Assembly (NCBI GenBank): GCA_009763385.1
Contig: CM019824.1
Span: 146,761,705-146,825,704 of the forward strand
DNA length: 64,000 nt
DNA from: Coix lacryma-jobi var. lacryma-jobi
Taxonomy: Eukaryota > Streptophyta > Magnoliopsida > Poales > Poaceae
Direction of reading: 5' to 3'
Under the pieces are notes generated by a model, which ran no database searches, had not been told where the DNA came from, and was given only the letters and a program-made list of their open reading frames with translations. Positions 1 through 10,500 of this stretch are shown in pieces; position 1 is the first letter of the stretch, and each line of letters opens with the position of its first letter. Both the position numbers and the translations under genes were made by a program.

Positions 1-25
1 ATAGAGCCGATAACTATTTTTACTC

Positions 26-163
26 ATGTCTTAATCCGCCGCACGATACAAGGCACAAGCAAAAACTTCCCGTCATAAGCTTAAATCCGCCGCACGATAC
101 TAAGCTTAACATATGAGACTACTTGCATCATATCTAAATCCACCGCATGATACTAGACATGAT
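26..163 (-). repeat. Constant-core, variable-arm hairpin array (3 visible units)
   Basis: The 17-base core AATCCRCCGCAYGATAC (plus strand) occurs at 33-49, 84-100 and 137-153. Each copy is flanked by arms that pair with each other but differ between copies: TAAGCTTA on both sides of the second; ATCATATCTA with TAGACATGAT around the third (9 of 10 pairs plus a wobble); a weaker pairing of about 6 bp around the first. The array lies downstream of the TATA box on the minus strand, so it should be in the transcript. More units are present in the complete LTR at 46338-47043. Confidence 0.75.
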
Positions 164-309
164 AACAAGGTTGCCGGTACTTACGGAGGTCGACGGATCG
201 ATGTTTCCTCTCGAAGAACTCGACGACACGACTTAGGGACTCGAAGATGGCACGGGGCCGGTTTGTATTGATGTGGTTGTGAACACTTTTTACAATAGCC
301 AAGGGTTTA

Positions 310-317
310 TATTTATA
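310..317 (-). promoter_or_regulatory. TATA box of outer LTR (3' copy)
   Basis: The minus strand reads TATAAATA here, in a context that continues TAAACCC. It separates U3 (higher coordinates) from the transcribed R/U5 part (lower coordinates). The matching site in the 5' LTR is 47190-47197. Confidence 0.6.
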
Positions 318-933
318 CCCTGGACGCAATACAAGTCCTAAGAGGACACGACTATGAAATATTAAAGGAAAATACAATATTCTTGGCCTTCAACTCCTTT
401 CGAAATCATCATTGCCTTAATTGTCGCAATTTTGTTGCCCGATCGGCTCTCGCTTCCGTCATTTCAATGGAAACTCCCTTTTCTCAGAATAGCCGACCGC
501 ATGAGCTGTTGCCGGATCCTTGGAAACTAGCCGACCACATGGATACTTGCCGAATGCCTTATACGTCCATCTCCGCACACTGGACATGCATGCCATCTTC
601 TAGCCTTTCCTTCATCGCGAAGCCATTCATGCTAAATATAGAAGTGGACGTCAAGATGTGCATGCTTTATATATATTGCCTTCTTTGCATGCTTGCCACA
701 TCACAACGCCACCAAATCCAACTCCTGACCAATGTGATCAGAACCCTCCGCTTCTTGAATACTCGTTTAATCTGTCACGATCATGGTCGATTATCCTCGT
801 GATCGGCTTCTCTTGCCATATCTATTTCCTGAATGGAGTAACCGACCGCTTGGCCGTCTACTGAATGCTCTTCTCACTGCTCGTTGGGTCCACCTGTCAT
901 CTTCTCAATGTTGACCAAAATCCAGTGTTAACA

Positions 934-946
934 CAGGCCCCCCTAG
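934..946 (-). other. Polypurine tract of outer element
   Basis: Directly inside the 3' LTR the minus strand reads CTAGGGGGGCCTG, ending at the LTR start TGTTAACA. This is the expected position and composition for the plus-strand primer of reverse transcription. Confidence 0.65.
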
Positions 947-1203
947 TTCGGAGCATGAATTGTCAAGATTCGAACTATTTGATCTCTGTTGGTTGTTGAC
1001 GGTCCTTAAACACCTATTTTACCATCAACATTTGACCCTAAAGTCCACCAAAAAGGCATGAAATGTAGTCAAATAGGTTTCAAACTAACCAAATTCCACA
1101 TGTCCATAGAATTTTATTTGAATGCAGGATTTGAACCAAATTTGGACATATAGACCCACCAGAGGCCAAGCCCACTCAGCAGGGCCCAAATGGGCCTAAG
1201 GGG

Positions 1204-1503
1204 GGTGGCGCCCACCACCTGTAAGTGGTGCCCGCCACTTGGGTTGGCCCAAGCCTCACCCCATGCCACGTCACCGATCCGTGTGACCTCCCCAAGGCCA
1301 AATCTTGGCCCTTGGTCACTAGGTCAGTGGCATCGGACGGCTCAGGGAGGAGAGGCGTGGATCAAGGCTGAATGTCGGTTGCTAGGACATGCAACCGACC
1401 TCCAAACCGTCTTGGACAACCACCTGGATGCCGTTGAAGCAGAGGCGGTTCATCCAACGGCCAGGGAACTGGCGGCCGCCAGTAGGGGGTGGCGCCCGCC
1501 ACC
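1204..1503. repeat. Cluster of short perfect inverted repeats upstream of the solo-LTR TATA box
   Basis: Four perfect inverted repeats are seen: 1204-1219 (GGTGG, CGCCCA, CCACC), 1223-1240 (AAGTGG, TGCCCG, CCACTT), 1468-1483 (ACTGGCGGCCGCCAGT, a full palindrome) and 1488-1503 (GGTGG, CGCCCG, CCACC). Three share a GCCC-type centre while their arms differ but stay complementary. They lie about 60-360 bp upstream of the TATA box, in the presumed U3. Confidence 0.7.
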
Positions 1504-1562
1504 TGACCTAACCCTAGGTCGGTTGGCTGCCCACTATAAGAACCCCCCTCACTCATTTGGGC

Positions 1563-1570
1563 TATAAATA
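1563..1570 (+). promoter_or_regulatory. TATA box of the solo LTR
   Basis: TATAAATA lies in a GC-rich context, with a CT/CA-rich stretch about 30 bp downstream as expected for a plant transcription start. It implies the parent element read on the plus strand, opposite to the outer element. Confidence 0.6.
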
Positions 1571-2964
1571 CCCCCCTGGAGGCACCTCTTCATTTGTACC
1601 AACACACCTTCATATCCCACACTTCCAAGAGAAGCAAGTGAGAGTTAGGTTAGAAGCTTAGAGAGCTTAGGCAAGTAGGTAGCTAGTAGAGCAAGGCATC
1701 TTCGCCCTCGCGGTAGCGCTGCTCAAGGCTTAGCTCAAGAGTAGAGGCGTGCGAGTGATCGGTTCTGGAGCTGGGAAGAGTCTTCCTTCATCTCCAGTTC
1801 AGGTTTTGCTCTTGTTACTCAAGAATTTACTATATTCTAGTTCATCATTTCAAGTATTACTTTATTCTACTTATCAGTATTGAGTGGTATACTTGATTGA
1901 TTGCTTGAGTGCCTAGCTATCCTACAGATCAATTCACTTAGCCATAGTAGTTAATCTCTAGTGAGCTTAGTGTTTGATCTTTGCCAATAGGTTGCTTAGT
2001 TAGTTTAGAGTTTATCTTATTAAGTCAAGTGTTTGCTCTGACGTCCGCAAGGGTGTCTCTATTCAAAGCTAGGGTAGAGATAGTTAGAATATAGTTAAGC
2101 GTGGTGCTTAGTTATAGACTTACCTTCAGATAAGGCTGGACCCCCGGATAGCTGTGGTAGCAAGCAGGTGGTGACAGCCCTGTGCGCCTTGAATTCCACC
2201 ATGTAGTTGGCCCAGTTTAACAGTAAGGCTCGTTGTGCTAGCGTTCAACCTAAGTAAGTGGTAAAGGCTAGTACGCCTCGATACTTGACAAGATAGGAAT
2301 AAAACTATACTCAACTTAGTTGCTTTATTGTCTTTTGTCTGCCTTGCTTCGTAACTATCTCGCTTCGTAGTTATCTTGCTTTGTAGTTATCTAGGAATAG
2401 TTATTAGTTATTAGTTAGTTATCCTAGTTATCCTTAGCCATTCAATTTATCTACCTATCCATCCACCTTACCTTAGCCATCCACTTCATCCTTACCTATC
2501 CACCCATATATTCTTTCTAGCCTTTCATCTCCTCTCTCCTCCCCTTTTCCCTTTTCTCTTTTCTTCGACTCTCATCCCCTCCTTGACTCAACTCATACAC
2601 CACCCTAGCCTTCCCTTGGGATCAAATAAATCGACACCTGGTACTCCCAGGCGAAGTGCTACTACGATAGTTTTGTGCGCTTGCAGAATCTCCTCCTAGT
2701 AGATTGCATTCTCTCTGGCTAGCTCCTACTAGTGTCGGGATTGACAACCCCGCTTGGCATTAGTAGATAGCTGCTTTAGCTCCACTCCTTTAGGTATAGT
2801 GACCGGTCTTGCTTCAAGCATTTCTGACACCGTTGCCGGGGATAGACTCCATAGTCTACTCCTAGTAACAACGTTAGCAAGTGCCAACAAGCATTCCTGG
2901 GCCGTTACCGGGAATAGTTGCCTAGCTCTATCTTTAGTGAAGCTAAGAACTACCAACATTGGTC

Positions 2965-3926
2965 TTCTTCAAAAAGCCAAGAAATCCACTGATAGTAATA
3001 ACATTTTCTCACCATGTTTCCACAATTTTGCCTGTAAAACAATAATTCTCCAATACATGTGAAAATAAGTTAGTTACAAACGCATATGTGTATAAATATT
3101 ATAGTTCTTCCATTTTATTGATTAGAAGATGCTGCAATGCCGACTACATCTCAAAAGTATCATATTTTATAACTAAGATTTCTTTTAAACTTGAATAAAA
3201 TGGTACCTTACTCATCCATCCGTCTCTTTAATTATGGGGCTTTAGATCTCACTGAGTCCCCAAGCGATTGCAAAACAGAATAGCTAAAGAAAATGCTTAT
3301 CTTTTACCCCTTGATCACTTTTCATCCAGAGTTTTTATCATTATCTTTATATAAAATCGTATCACATAATATTGCAAAGTCAAAAATTCAACCATAAGGA
3401 GATACAAACCATAAACCTAGATCAAGAAGTGCAAGTGAATATTTTTATTACTTTTTCTTTTGCATATGTCATTCTCCCTATCTTTTAAAATTATAATGCT
3501 ACTGGGCCTTCGGCCATCTTTTATTTTATTTGGCGGTCACTTGACCTTTTCTTTTTCATATTTTTATTTGGGCGGTTTGCCCTTTTTTCTTTCTCAGTTC
3601 TGGCGGACACGTGTCCGTCGTTTTTATTTCTGAGATTTATAGAATAGCCTTATATTTTTAATCAAAGAGAGAATGCACATGCAAAACACTTATTAGTTTA
3701 TAACGTGTACGTGAATCTTGATCTTGAGAATATGACTATAATCTCAACTAGTAGTCACAATGATTTGACAGTGCTCAATATGACATTAAGTAAATTTTAT
3801 TATTTCATCAAATCTCCGAATTTCAAGTATCTCTCAGAATAATGTCATAGCAAATTCTACTTCTATTCATATCCCTCAACTACTTTCAGACAAAGTTTAA
3901 ATTCTATGCAACCCACAAATTTCAAA
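2965..3926 (-). other. Interior of outer element, non-coding
   Basis: AT-rich sequence between the solo LTR and the Sirevirus array. I see no recognisable protein domain on either strand. It belongs to the 3' half of the outer element's interior. Confidence 0.5.
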
Positions 3927-4202
3927 GACTTTGAAGGACCGAGAAGCAACCAGAAAGCGACCAGAGGGGGGGTGAATGGGAGCTTCAAATTTTCCTTTCG
4001 GAAGCTAGTAGCCACTGTCCCAAGAATCAACCCCAGAAGCAAACCCTAGAACTTGCTAGTGTCCACGACCCTAGATGTAGGGTGGATGCTTCCTAGAAGC
4101 ACAGCGGGACAATACACAACTCTAGAAGGCCAACGCAAAAGACGGAAACCAAATCCGAGATCGCACAAACGAACAGCGAACGAGACTGTGCAGTCACAGC
4201 AG

Positions 4203-4432
4203 CATTCCGATGCAAACAGGGCGAATCTGGAACCTTACTGTATAGGCATCGGACGCTGCTACAGTGAAACAGTAGCGTTCGATGCTCGACCTCCGGCGCG
4301 TCCGATGGCAACGGACGCTCCGATGGTCAGCGTCCGATGCTCCTTTAAAATCACTGTCAGCTGACACGTGGCAACGGACGCTCCGGTGTGACGAACTCAG
4401 CGTCCGATGCTCCCAGGTTCAGCGTCCGATGG
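4203..4432. repeat. CpG palindrome cluster in Sirevirus LTR 1
   Basis: Repeated copies of GCATCGGACGC and GCGTCCGATG in both orientations. Equivalent clusters lie near 13823-14090, 23490-23757, 33144-33411 and 42801-43070. Clustered CpG palindromes in LTRs are an established Sirevirus feature, proposed to be regulatory. This copy has lost the first inverted pair. Confidence 0.7.
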
Positions 4433-5206
4433 TCCCAAAACAGCACTGTTCTTCCGCAAAATTCACTCGATCTCCTCCGAATCAAAAGCACTAAGACCTA
4501 GACTTGGTATGAGGAGTTCCAAGGATGTTAGTGAGCTATCCTAATGGAATCATGGCTCGAGCCTAACTCCAAATCGGTGAATCGGAAGAATTCGGGACTA
4601 AGGAGCAAAAACCGATCCAAGACTAAAATCGCTCGATCTCCTAGACCGTGAGGTTAGAGGAGAATTCCTTCGGTGGAAAGAAGTGCCTCACGATCTAGAA
4701 CAACTTGGTTCAAACGGATTTCCAAAAGACGCATTGAGCAAAAAGATCGATCGACGGGAAAATCGTGGCAAAAAGCAATCCGCGAAGAACACGAACAAAA
4801 AGCAAATCACGACCACGAATTTGCAACCGTGTGGCTACTACACGCTACAATAGTGAGATTACGGTCTCACTTCCTCAAAATCAACAGTACACAGAGGCAA
4901 GTCTCTCTGCGGATCTCAGCTAGCTATAGCAAGGGATGGGAGAGCAGGAAACCCTAAGTGCGAAAGAGCAAATGACTGAGATGAATAGGAGGAGGGTGTC
5001 TCCCGACTACTTATCCTACTACTAGCCTAAGTCTATTTCCTACTCTACCCCTCTCTATTCTAATTACAGAGCGAACCAGCTAAACCCTAGGGTTATTCTG
5101 GACCAACTCGGTGGTAGGTGTATCCGACGGCCACGCCCGCTCGACTTGAAGCGTTGCCTCGACGCAACCTCCAGATCGCCGCCACGTGCCACCCTCGCTC
5201 TGCACC

Positions 5207-5430
5207 CCCGGTTTTGTGGCCCAAACCGGGAAACCAGCCTTTTCCAGCCAACCCCCGGTTTTTAGGCCCAAACCGGGAAACCAGCCCACCAGCTTCTGAG
5301 TTTTGAGGCCAAACTTAGCAAACCCTCAGCGCCCAGGTTTTGAGGCCCAAACCTGGAAACCGTCCTCAGCCCGAGTTTTGTGGCCAAACTCGGAAACCAT
5401 CCGCACCCAGGTTTTGAGGCCCAAACCTGG
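5207..5430. repeat. Array of six constant-loop, variable-stem hairpins in LTR 1
   Basis: Six units at 5207-5230, 5254-5277, 5296-5318, 5333-5356, 5371-5393 and 5407-5430. Each has the form arm, TTT, loop (TGTGGCCC, TTAGGCCC or TGAGGCC(C)), AAA, complementary arm. Arms are CCCGG/CCGGG twice, CTGAG/CTTAG, CCAGG/CCTGG twice and CCGAG/CTCGG. Units are 36-47 bp apart and most are followed by GGAAACC. The third stem has one broken pair here and in LTRs 2-4 but is perfect (CTGAG/CTCAG) in LTR 5. Confidence 0.8.
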
Positions 5431-5818
5431 AAACCGTCCACCCGATGGTTTTTCCCTGGCTCTACCACCAAACCGACGTCGTAGATGGGATGCACCTCCG
5501 TGCACCCCGTCCACCGACTCGTGTCCCCGAGTCTACGACTCAGGCAACACATGACCGCACTTCTTCACTTGTCGTCGTCACAGGCTGCCAGCCACCACAG
5601 CTGACCCTCGGGCCTCTGGTCCCTCAGTCCAAGCCTTACGTCCGCCCTTCGCCACTCTCGGTCCATCAGCACGGCACGTCTCTACTTGACCTTCACCTCG
5701 CCTTCGATCACTGCATCCGGGCTCGACACCTGCACAACACAAGCCAAAGAACATGCGCATCGTCCCAGTTGACAATCACTCATCACTCAGAGACCCGGCA
5801 TACACCCATGTATCCGCA

Positions 5819-7529
5819 ATCTCCCCCTTGATGAGTGCATTGTCAACTACTCACACAAATCATAGTGGAAAGAAGAAGAGAGGGAGGAAGAAGAAGAGAG
5901 AACTCGACCAAATGACCCAAAAGCATAGCAAAGCCGAAGAAGGTCAAGTGGAAAGAGCGAAAGAACTTGGTCCCCAAAGACATGGGCAACGGCTCGACGC
6001 AACCAAGCAAAGCAAAGCTAGCCCTCAAGAAGAGGTAGAACAGGCTCAACACCGCTAGCAGATACCAATTGGAAACTCCAGAGAAAAGAGCTCAAAACCA
6101 ATTGAAGCCTAATGAAAATCGAAGCAAAATGCTAGTCCCTCAAGATAGAGGCACAGAGGCTCAACACAACTAGCAAAGAAAGCTCGAAACCAATGCCCTT
6201 CGGCCAAGAACGCTCCGAACCAATCGAAAAGTCTCCAAACCAAACGAGATCGAAGTGCCCTGAAAAGCGTTTGCTAGTCCCTCAAGACAGAGGCAAAAGC
6301 TCAACACAACTAGCAAACTCCCCCTCGACACGTGCAAGCAAAGCAACTAGGAACACTCCCCCTTGGGTCCAATAAGAGAAGAACACTCCCCCTTGGGTCC
6401 AATAAGAGAAGAGCACAAGAATTTGAAAATTTTCCCCTTTAACGAAAACTCCCCTTAGTTGAACATCCAGGAGTATATGATTTGCAATTTCTCCCCCTTA
6501 GTTGAAAATGCACCAATCAAGAAAGGGCATCAAGGCAAGAAACTCTCCCTTCCAACATGCATATGAAGTCAGAAATGCACGTTAGCAGCTTCAGGCATAT
6601 ATTCAAAAGAGTGCAAAAATGCTTTAAACAGTATAACTCCAATGACTCAACTAAGCACTCAAATAGCAAAGGCTCAAACTGATCACAAATACGAAATATG
6701 AAGCATATGAGCAAGTGAGCAGTTTTGAGTCAAAAGGATAGACACCATCAAAATAGCACTACACATGTATAGACAGGAATCCAAACAAGTGCTAAACATG
6801 TATACAAGGTGAACTACCCCTAGCAAAGTTCAATCATCATGCATAGGAAAGAAGCATATACTTGTGATTTCATTTTTTATATCGGAGTTGCAGCGGTGAA
6901 ATTTCACAAGGTTAATCTTTTGCATGTGATTGCGAGAGGTTGACAGCTTGTCTTTGCCTAACTTTTCAACCGAGCGAAGCCTATGCCGAAGCAATCAGAA
7001 GCTTAAAGCTACGGTTTCGGTCATACACTACACGGCTCAAGTTTAACTCAAAGTGCAATGAGAAACTGTCTCGATACCGTAAGGTGTTGACAAGCAATCC
7101 CATCTCGATCTTTTCAATTCACTAAAACTTGGTTCAAATATTAAACATGATATGAACAGACCAAGCAAGTGAATGACATAGAACTAGAGACATAGCAACC
7201 TAGCATATATGAAAAGCACGAGTGAACTCAACACATCCTACACATGCTAGTTGCATATCTCAATGGTGAATATTTTCAGATTTTAAGTTATTAAGCAAAT
7301 TCACCATTTCAAAATAGCTCAGCTCACAACATGTACTAGTGATCAGAAAGAGCATAAGCTACAAGCATCAACATAAGCATCGGAGCATACTACATAGAGC
7401 ATAGTTACATTCTAGTGATTATAAACATGAAGCTCAGAATGTAAATGCGTATGCTGAAGTGTAAAAGAAAAGAAAGTCAAAAGAAAAAGAGTCAGTCCAT
7501 TATACAAGATCCAAAAATGTTTCCCCCAT
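5819..7529 (-). other. Copy 1 3' untranslated region with PPT and PPT-like tracts
   Basis: No coding domain between the pol stop and the 3' LTR, so no env-like gene. The PPT is 5819-5830 (minus strand CAAGGGGGAGAT, abutting the LTR). Further minus-strand purine tracts of the AAGGGGGAG type occur near 6320, 6357, 6387, 6455 and 6490. A 30-bp unit is repeated in tandem at 6351-6380 and 6381-6410 and itself carries one such tract. Multiple PPT copies are a described Sirevirus trait. Confidence 0.75.
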
Positions 7530-10500
7530 CTAAAAGGGGAAACACACACCAAGCTCACCCCTCAACCGATTAAAGGTTGATTCGTCTAAAGGCTTGGTGA
7601 AAATATCAGCCAGTTGATGATGAGTATCGACATGGCGAAGGTCGATATCACCCTTCTCCTGGTGGTCTCGCAGGAAATGAAAGCGCACATCAATGTGTTT
7701 GGTCTTCGAGTGAAGCACGGGGTTCTTAGCAACGCTAATAGCACTCGTGCTGTCACAAAGCAAAGGTACGCGAGAAAAGCTCAGACCAAAATCACGCAAA
7801 GTGGCCATCATCCAAAGCAACTGGGAACAGCAGCTAGCCGCAGCAACATATTCAGCCTCTGTGGTAGACTGAGCGACACTAGACTGCTTGCGAGAAGACC
7901 ACGAAACAAGAGAAGACCCAATAAGCTGGCAAGTCCCAGAAGTGGACTTGCGCTCAATACGGCAACCAGCAAAATCGGCATCGGAATAGCCGTAAAGAGA
8001 GAGGGTGGAGGAAGCAGAATACCAAATCCCGAACTCAGGTGTGAAACGAAGGTACCTGAATATGCGCTTCACTGCCTGACGGTGAGAAGTGCGCGACGAC
8101 GCCTGAAAGCGCGCGCACAGACACACCGCGAACTGGATGTCCAGGCGTGTCGCCGTTAGGTAGAGGAGCGACCCGATCATGCTGCGGTACTCCTTCTGAT
8201 CCACTGCTTCTCCATCCACATCCGCATCCAGGGCAGTCGTCGTCGACATGGGTGTTGGAAGAGGCTTGGCCTCACCCATATCGAACCGCTTCAGCAAGTC
8301 TTTGGTGTACTTGCCCTGGTGCACAAACGTCCCCTCTTGGGATTGCTTAATTTGCAACCCGAGAAAGAATGTCAGCTCGCCCATCATGCTCATCTCGAAC
8401 TCCCTGCTCATAGTATCTGCAAACTTGGCAACCAAAGCGTGAGAAGAACCACCGAAAATGATATCATCCACGTAAATCTGGACCAAGAGAGTGTCTTTGC
8501 CTTGCCTGAGGAGAAAGAGCGTTTTATCTACACATCTCATTTTAAAACCCTTAGCAAGCAAAAAGGTTTTCAACCTATCATACCAGGCTCTAGGGGCTTG
8601 TTTCAAACCATATAAAGCTTTGTGGAGTTTAAAAACATGGTTTGGAAACTTGGGATTTTCAAAACCGGGGGGTTGCTTAACATAAACTTCTTCTTCTATG
8701 TAGCCGTTTAAGAAGGCACTCTTGACATCCATTTGAAAAAGTTTGAAACCTTTGGATGCAGCAAAGGCCAAGAGTATCCTAATAGCCTCCAAACGAGCTA
8801 CCGGAGCAAAAGTCTCCTCATAGTCTATCCCCTCCTTCTGACTATAACCCTTCGCTACAAGCCTGGCCTTGTTTCTAACAACGTGGCCATCCTCTCCTTG
8901 CTTGTTTTTGAAAACCCATTTTGTCCCAATAGGCTTACACTCAGGAGGAGGTGAAACTAGAACCCAAACCCGATTTCGCTCAAAATTCTCTAACTCCTCA
9001 TGCATGGCATTGACCCAGTCTGGATCTGTCAAAGCGTGTCCAACATCTCGGGGCTCAAAATTAGCAACAAAAGCAGAATGAGCGAAGTGAGAGATGTGCT
9101 GTGACCTGGACCGAGTAACCCGTTCGTCAATGCTGCCGATCATCTGCTGAGGCGGGTGCTGGCGCTGGATGTGTCGTGGCGCCTCCCTTGCCGAAGTGGC
9201 CTCCCCCTCAACAGCAGCTGGTGCCTCCCCGGGTACAAATGGTACCGCTCGGGGTGGCGGATCCCACGGCCCCCAGGAAGAAGAGGTATCGGGGCCGTGA
9301 GTCGTCGTAGAAGCCGCTCTTTGCGGCACAGCAGGTGGAGGGGGTGCCGGATCATCCATACCTTCAGCACCCTCGTCCTCGTCATCAAAAAGAGGCTCAC
9401 CAACCTCATGATCACCTGCACGCTCAAAACGAGAAGAGGGACAAACCATGGTCTTGTCGAAGGTGACATCTGATGTCTCCATGACTAGGTTAGTATCAAG
9501 GTTAAGTACACGATATGCGCGAGTGTGAGTGCCATAACCCAAAAATACTCCGTCAGAAGAACGAGACTCAAATTTGTCCAAGTTGCCCTTTTTGAGTATA
9601 AAACAGTGGCAACCAAAAACTCGAAAATAACTCACCTTGGGCAGTTTTCCAAAACGCAACTCATAAGTCTTTTTCAAGAAAGCTCGGAGAAAAATGCGAT
9701 TGGAAATATAGCATGCAGTGCTCATAGCTTCGGCCCAATATCGCCTAGGAGTCCTATGCTCATCGAGCATCGTCCTGGCCATCTCAACAAGGGTCCGATT
9801 CTTCCTCTCTACAACACCATTCTGAGGGGGTGTGTAGGGGGAAGAAAACTGATGCTCTAAACCCAAAGAGTTACAAAACTTCTCAAAATCCGAATTCTTG
9901 AATTCGGAACCATTGTCACTCCGAATTGCTCGCATCGAGTTCAAAGGGAACTCGTTCTGAAGACGCAAAATCAGATTGCGAGCAAAGGAGAAAGCCTCGG
10001 TCTTCTCGGCTAAAAAGAAGACCCACGAATATCTCGAAAAGTCATCAACAACAACAAGCACATACCACTTCCCCCCAACCGAGCTCACCCGAGCCGGACC
10101 AACAAGGTCCATGTGCAAAAGCTCTCCAGGGCGCTTGGTCATGACCTGAGTCACTGGAAGGTGGGGAGCGGCAACCATCTTCCCGTGTCTACAAGAGTGG
10201 CAAACCAGATCCTTCTCCATATGCAACTTGGGCAATCCTCGGATTAGGCCAAGTGAACTAAGCCTTGCAAGCAAGTCGAAGCTCAAATGTCTAAGTCTCC
10301 TATGCCACTTCCAAAGATCAGAGGAGGAAGGTCCAGCCACAAGACAACGAGAAGTGCCAAAAGACTCCGAGAAATTCGCACGAAAGACTTTTCCAAAGGG
10401 CGAAATCAAACACACAAGATTGCCCTGAGGATCCAAAATACGACTGAGATTCGGTTTAAAACGAATCTCATAGTCGTCGTCAAAGAGTTGCGAAATAGAA

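Larger units (their letters stand above)
1..933 (-). repeat. 3' LTR of outer element (truncated by window edge)
   Basis: This is the right-hand half of the LTR, equivalent to 46881-47813. I count about 16 substitutions and no net indel against that copy, about 1.7 percent. It ends in CA at 932-933 and is followed by a purine tract on the minus strand. Most short reading frames here are present in both LTR copies and show no domain, so I do not call them genes. Confidence 0.9.
994..2959 (+). mobile_element. Solo LTR, Gypsy-like, TSD TTGGT
   Basis: A 1966-bp segment starts TGTTGACGG and ends CCAACA. It is flanked by identical 5-bp direct repeats TTGGT at 989-993 and 2960-2964. A TATA box lies at 1563-1570, followed by a leader-like stretch, AT-rich tracts and an AATAAA-like site near 2625. 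The region contains phrases such as CCGTTGCCGGGGA that usually lie close to the PBS of some grass Gypsy elements, but the TSD places the right boundary at 2959. No interior or second LTR is present, which fits LTR-LTR recombination that left a solo LTR. It lies inside the interior of the outer minus-strand element and so inserted after it. Confidence 0.85.
3932..5818 (-). repeat. Sirevirus LTR 1 (leftmost, terminal 3' LTR)
   Basis: 1887 bp, TG...CA. Compared with LTRs 2-4 it lacks 39 bp at about 4205/4206, which removes two of the GCGTCCGATGC-type palindromes; its poly-G run is 7 rather than 9-10. Otherwise it differs from LTR 2 at only about 7 positions, but from LTR 5 at about 30. Confidence 0.93.

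Noticed and set aside
26..163. CRISPR-like repeat-spacer array
   Set aside because: Plant nuclear context, irregular spacing, and the flanks of each core pair with each other, so they are hairpin arms rather than spacers.
1362..1567. Short open frames on both strands in the solo LTR
   Set aside because: They arise from GC-rich palindromic sequence, have no domain and overlap on both strands.
5080..5552. Repetitive open frames with peptides such as FQVWASKPG and RPKPGN over the LTR hairpin array (and in the other LTRs)
   Set aside because: The peptide repeats are a by-product of the hairpin repeats read in several frames on both strands.
5819..7529. Possible env-like gene downstream of pol, as in some Sireviruses
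   Set aside because: No long frame or membrane segment in the minus strand of this interval in any copy.
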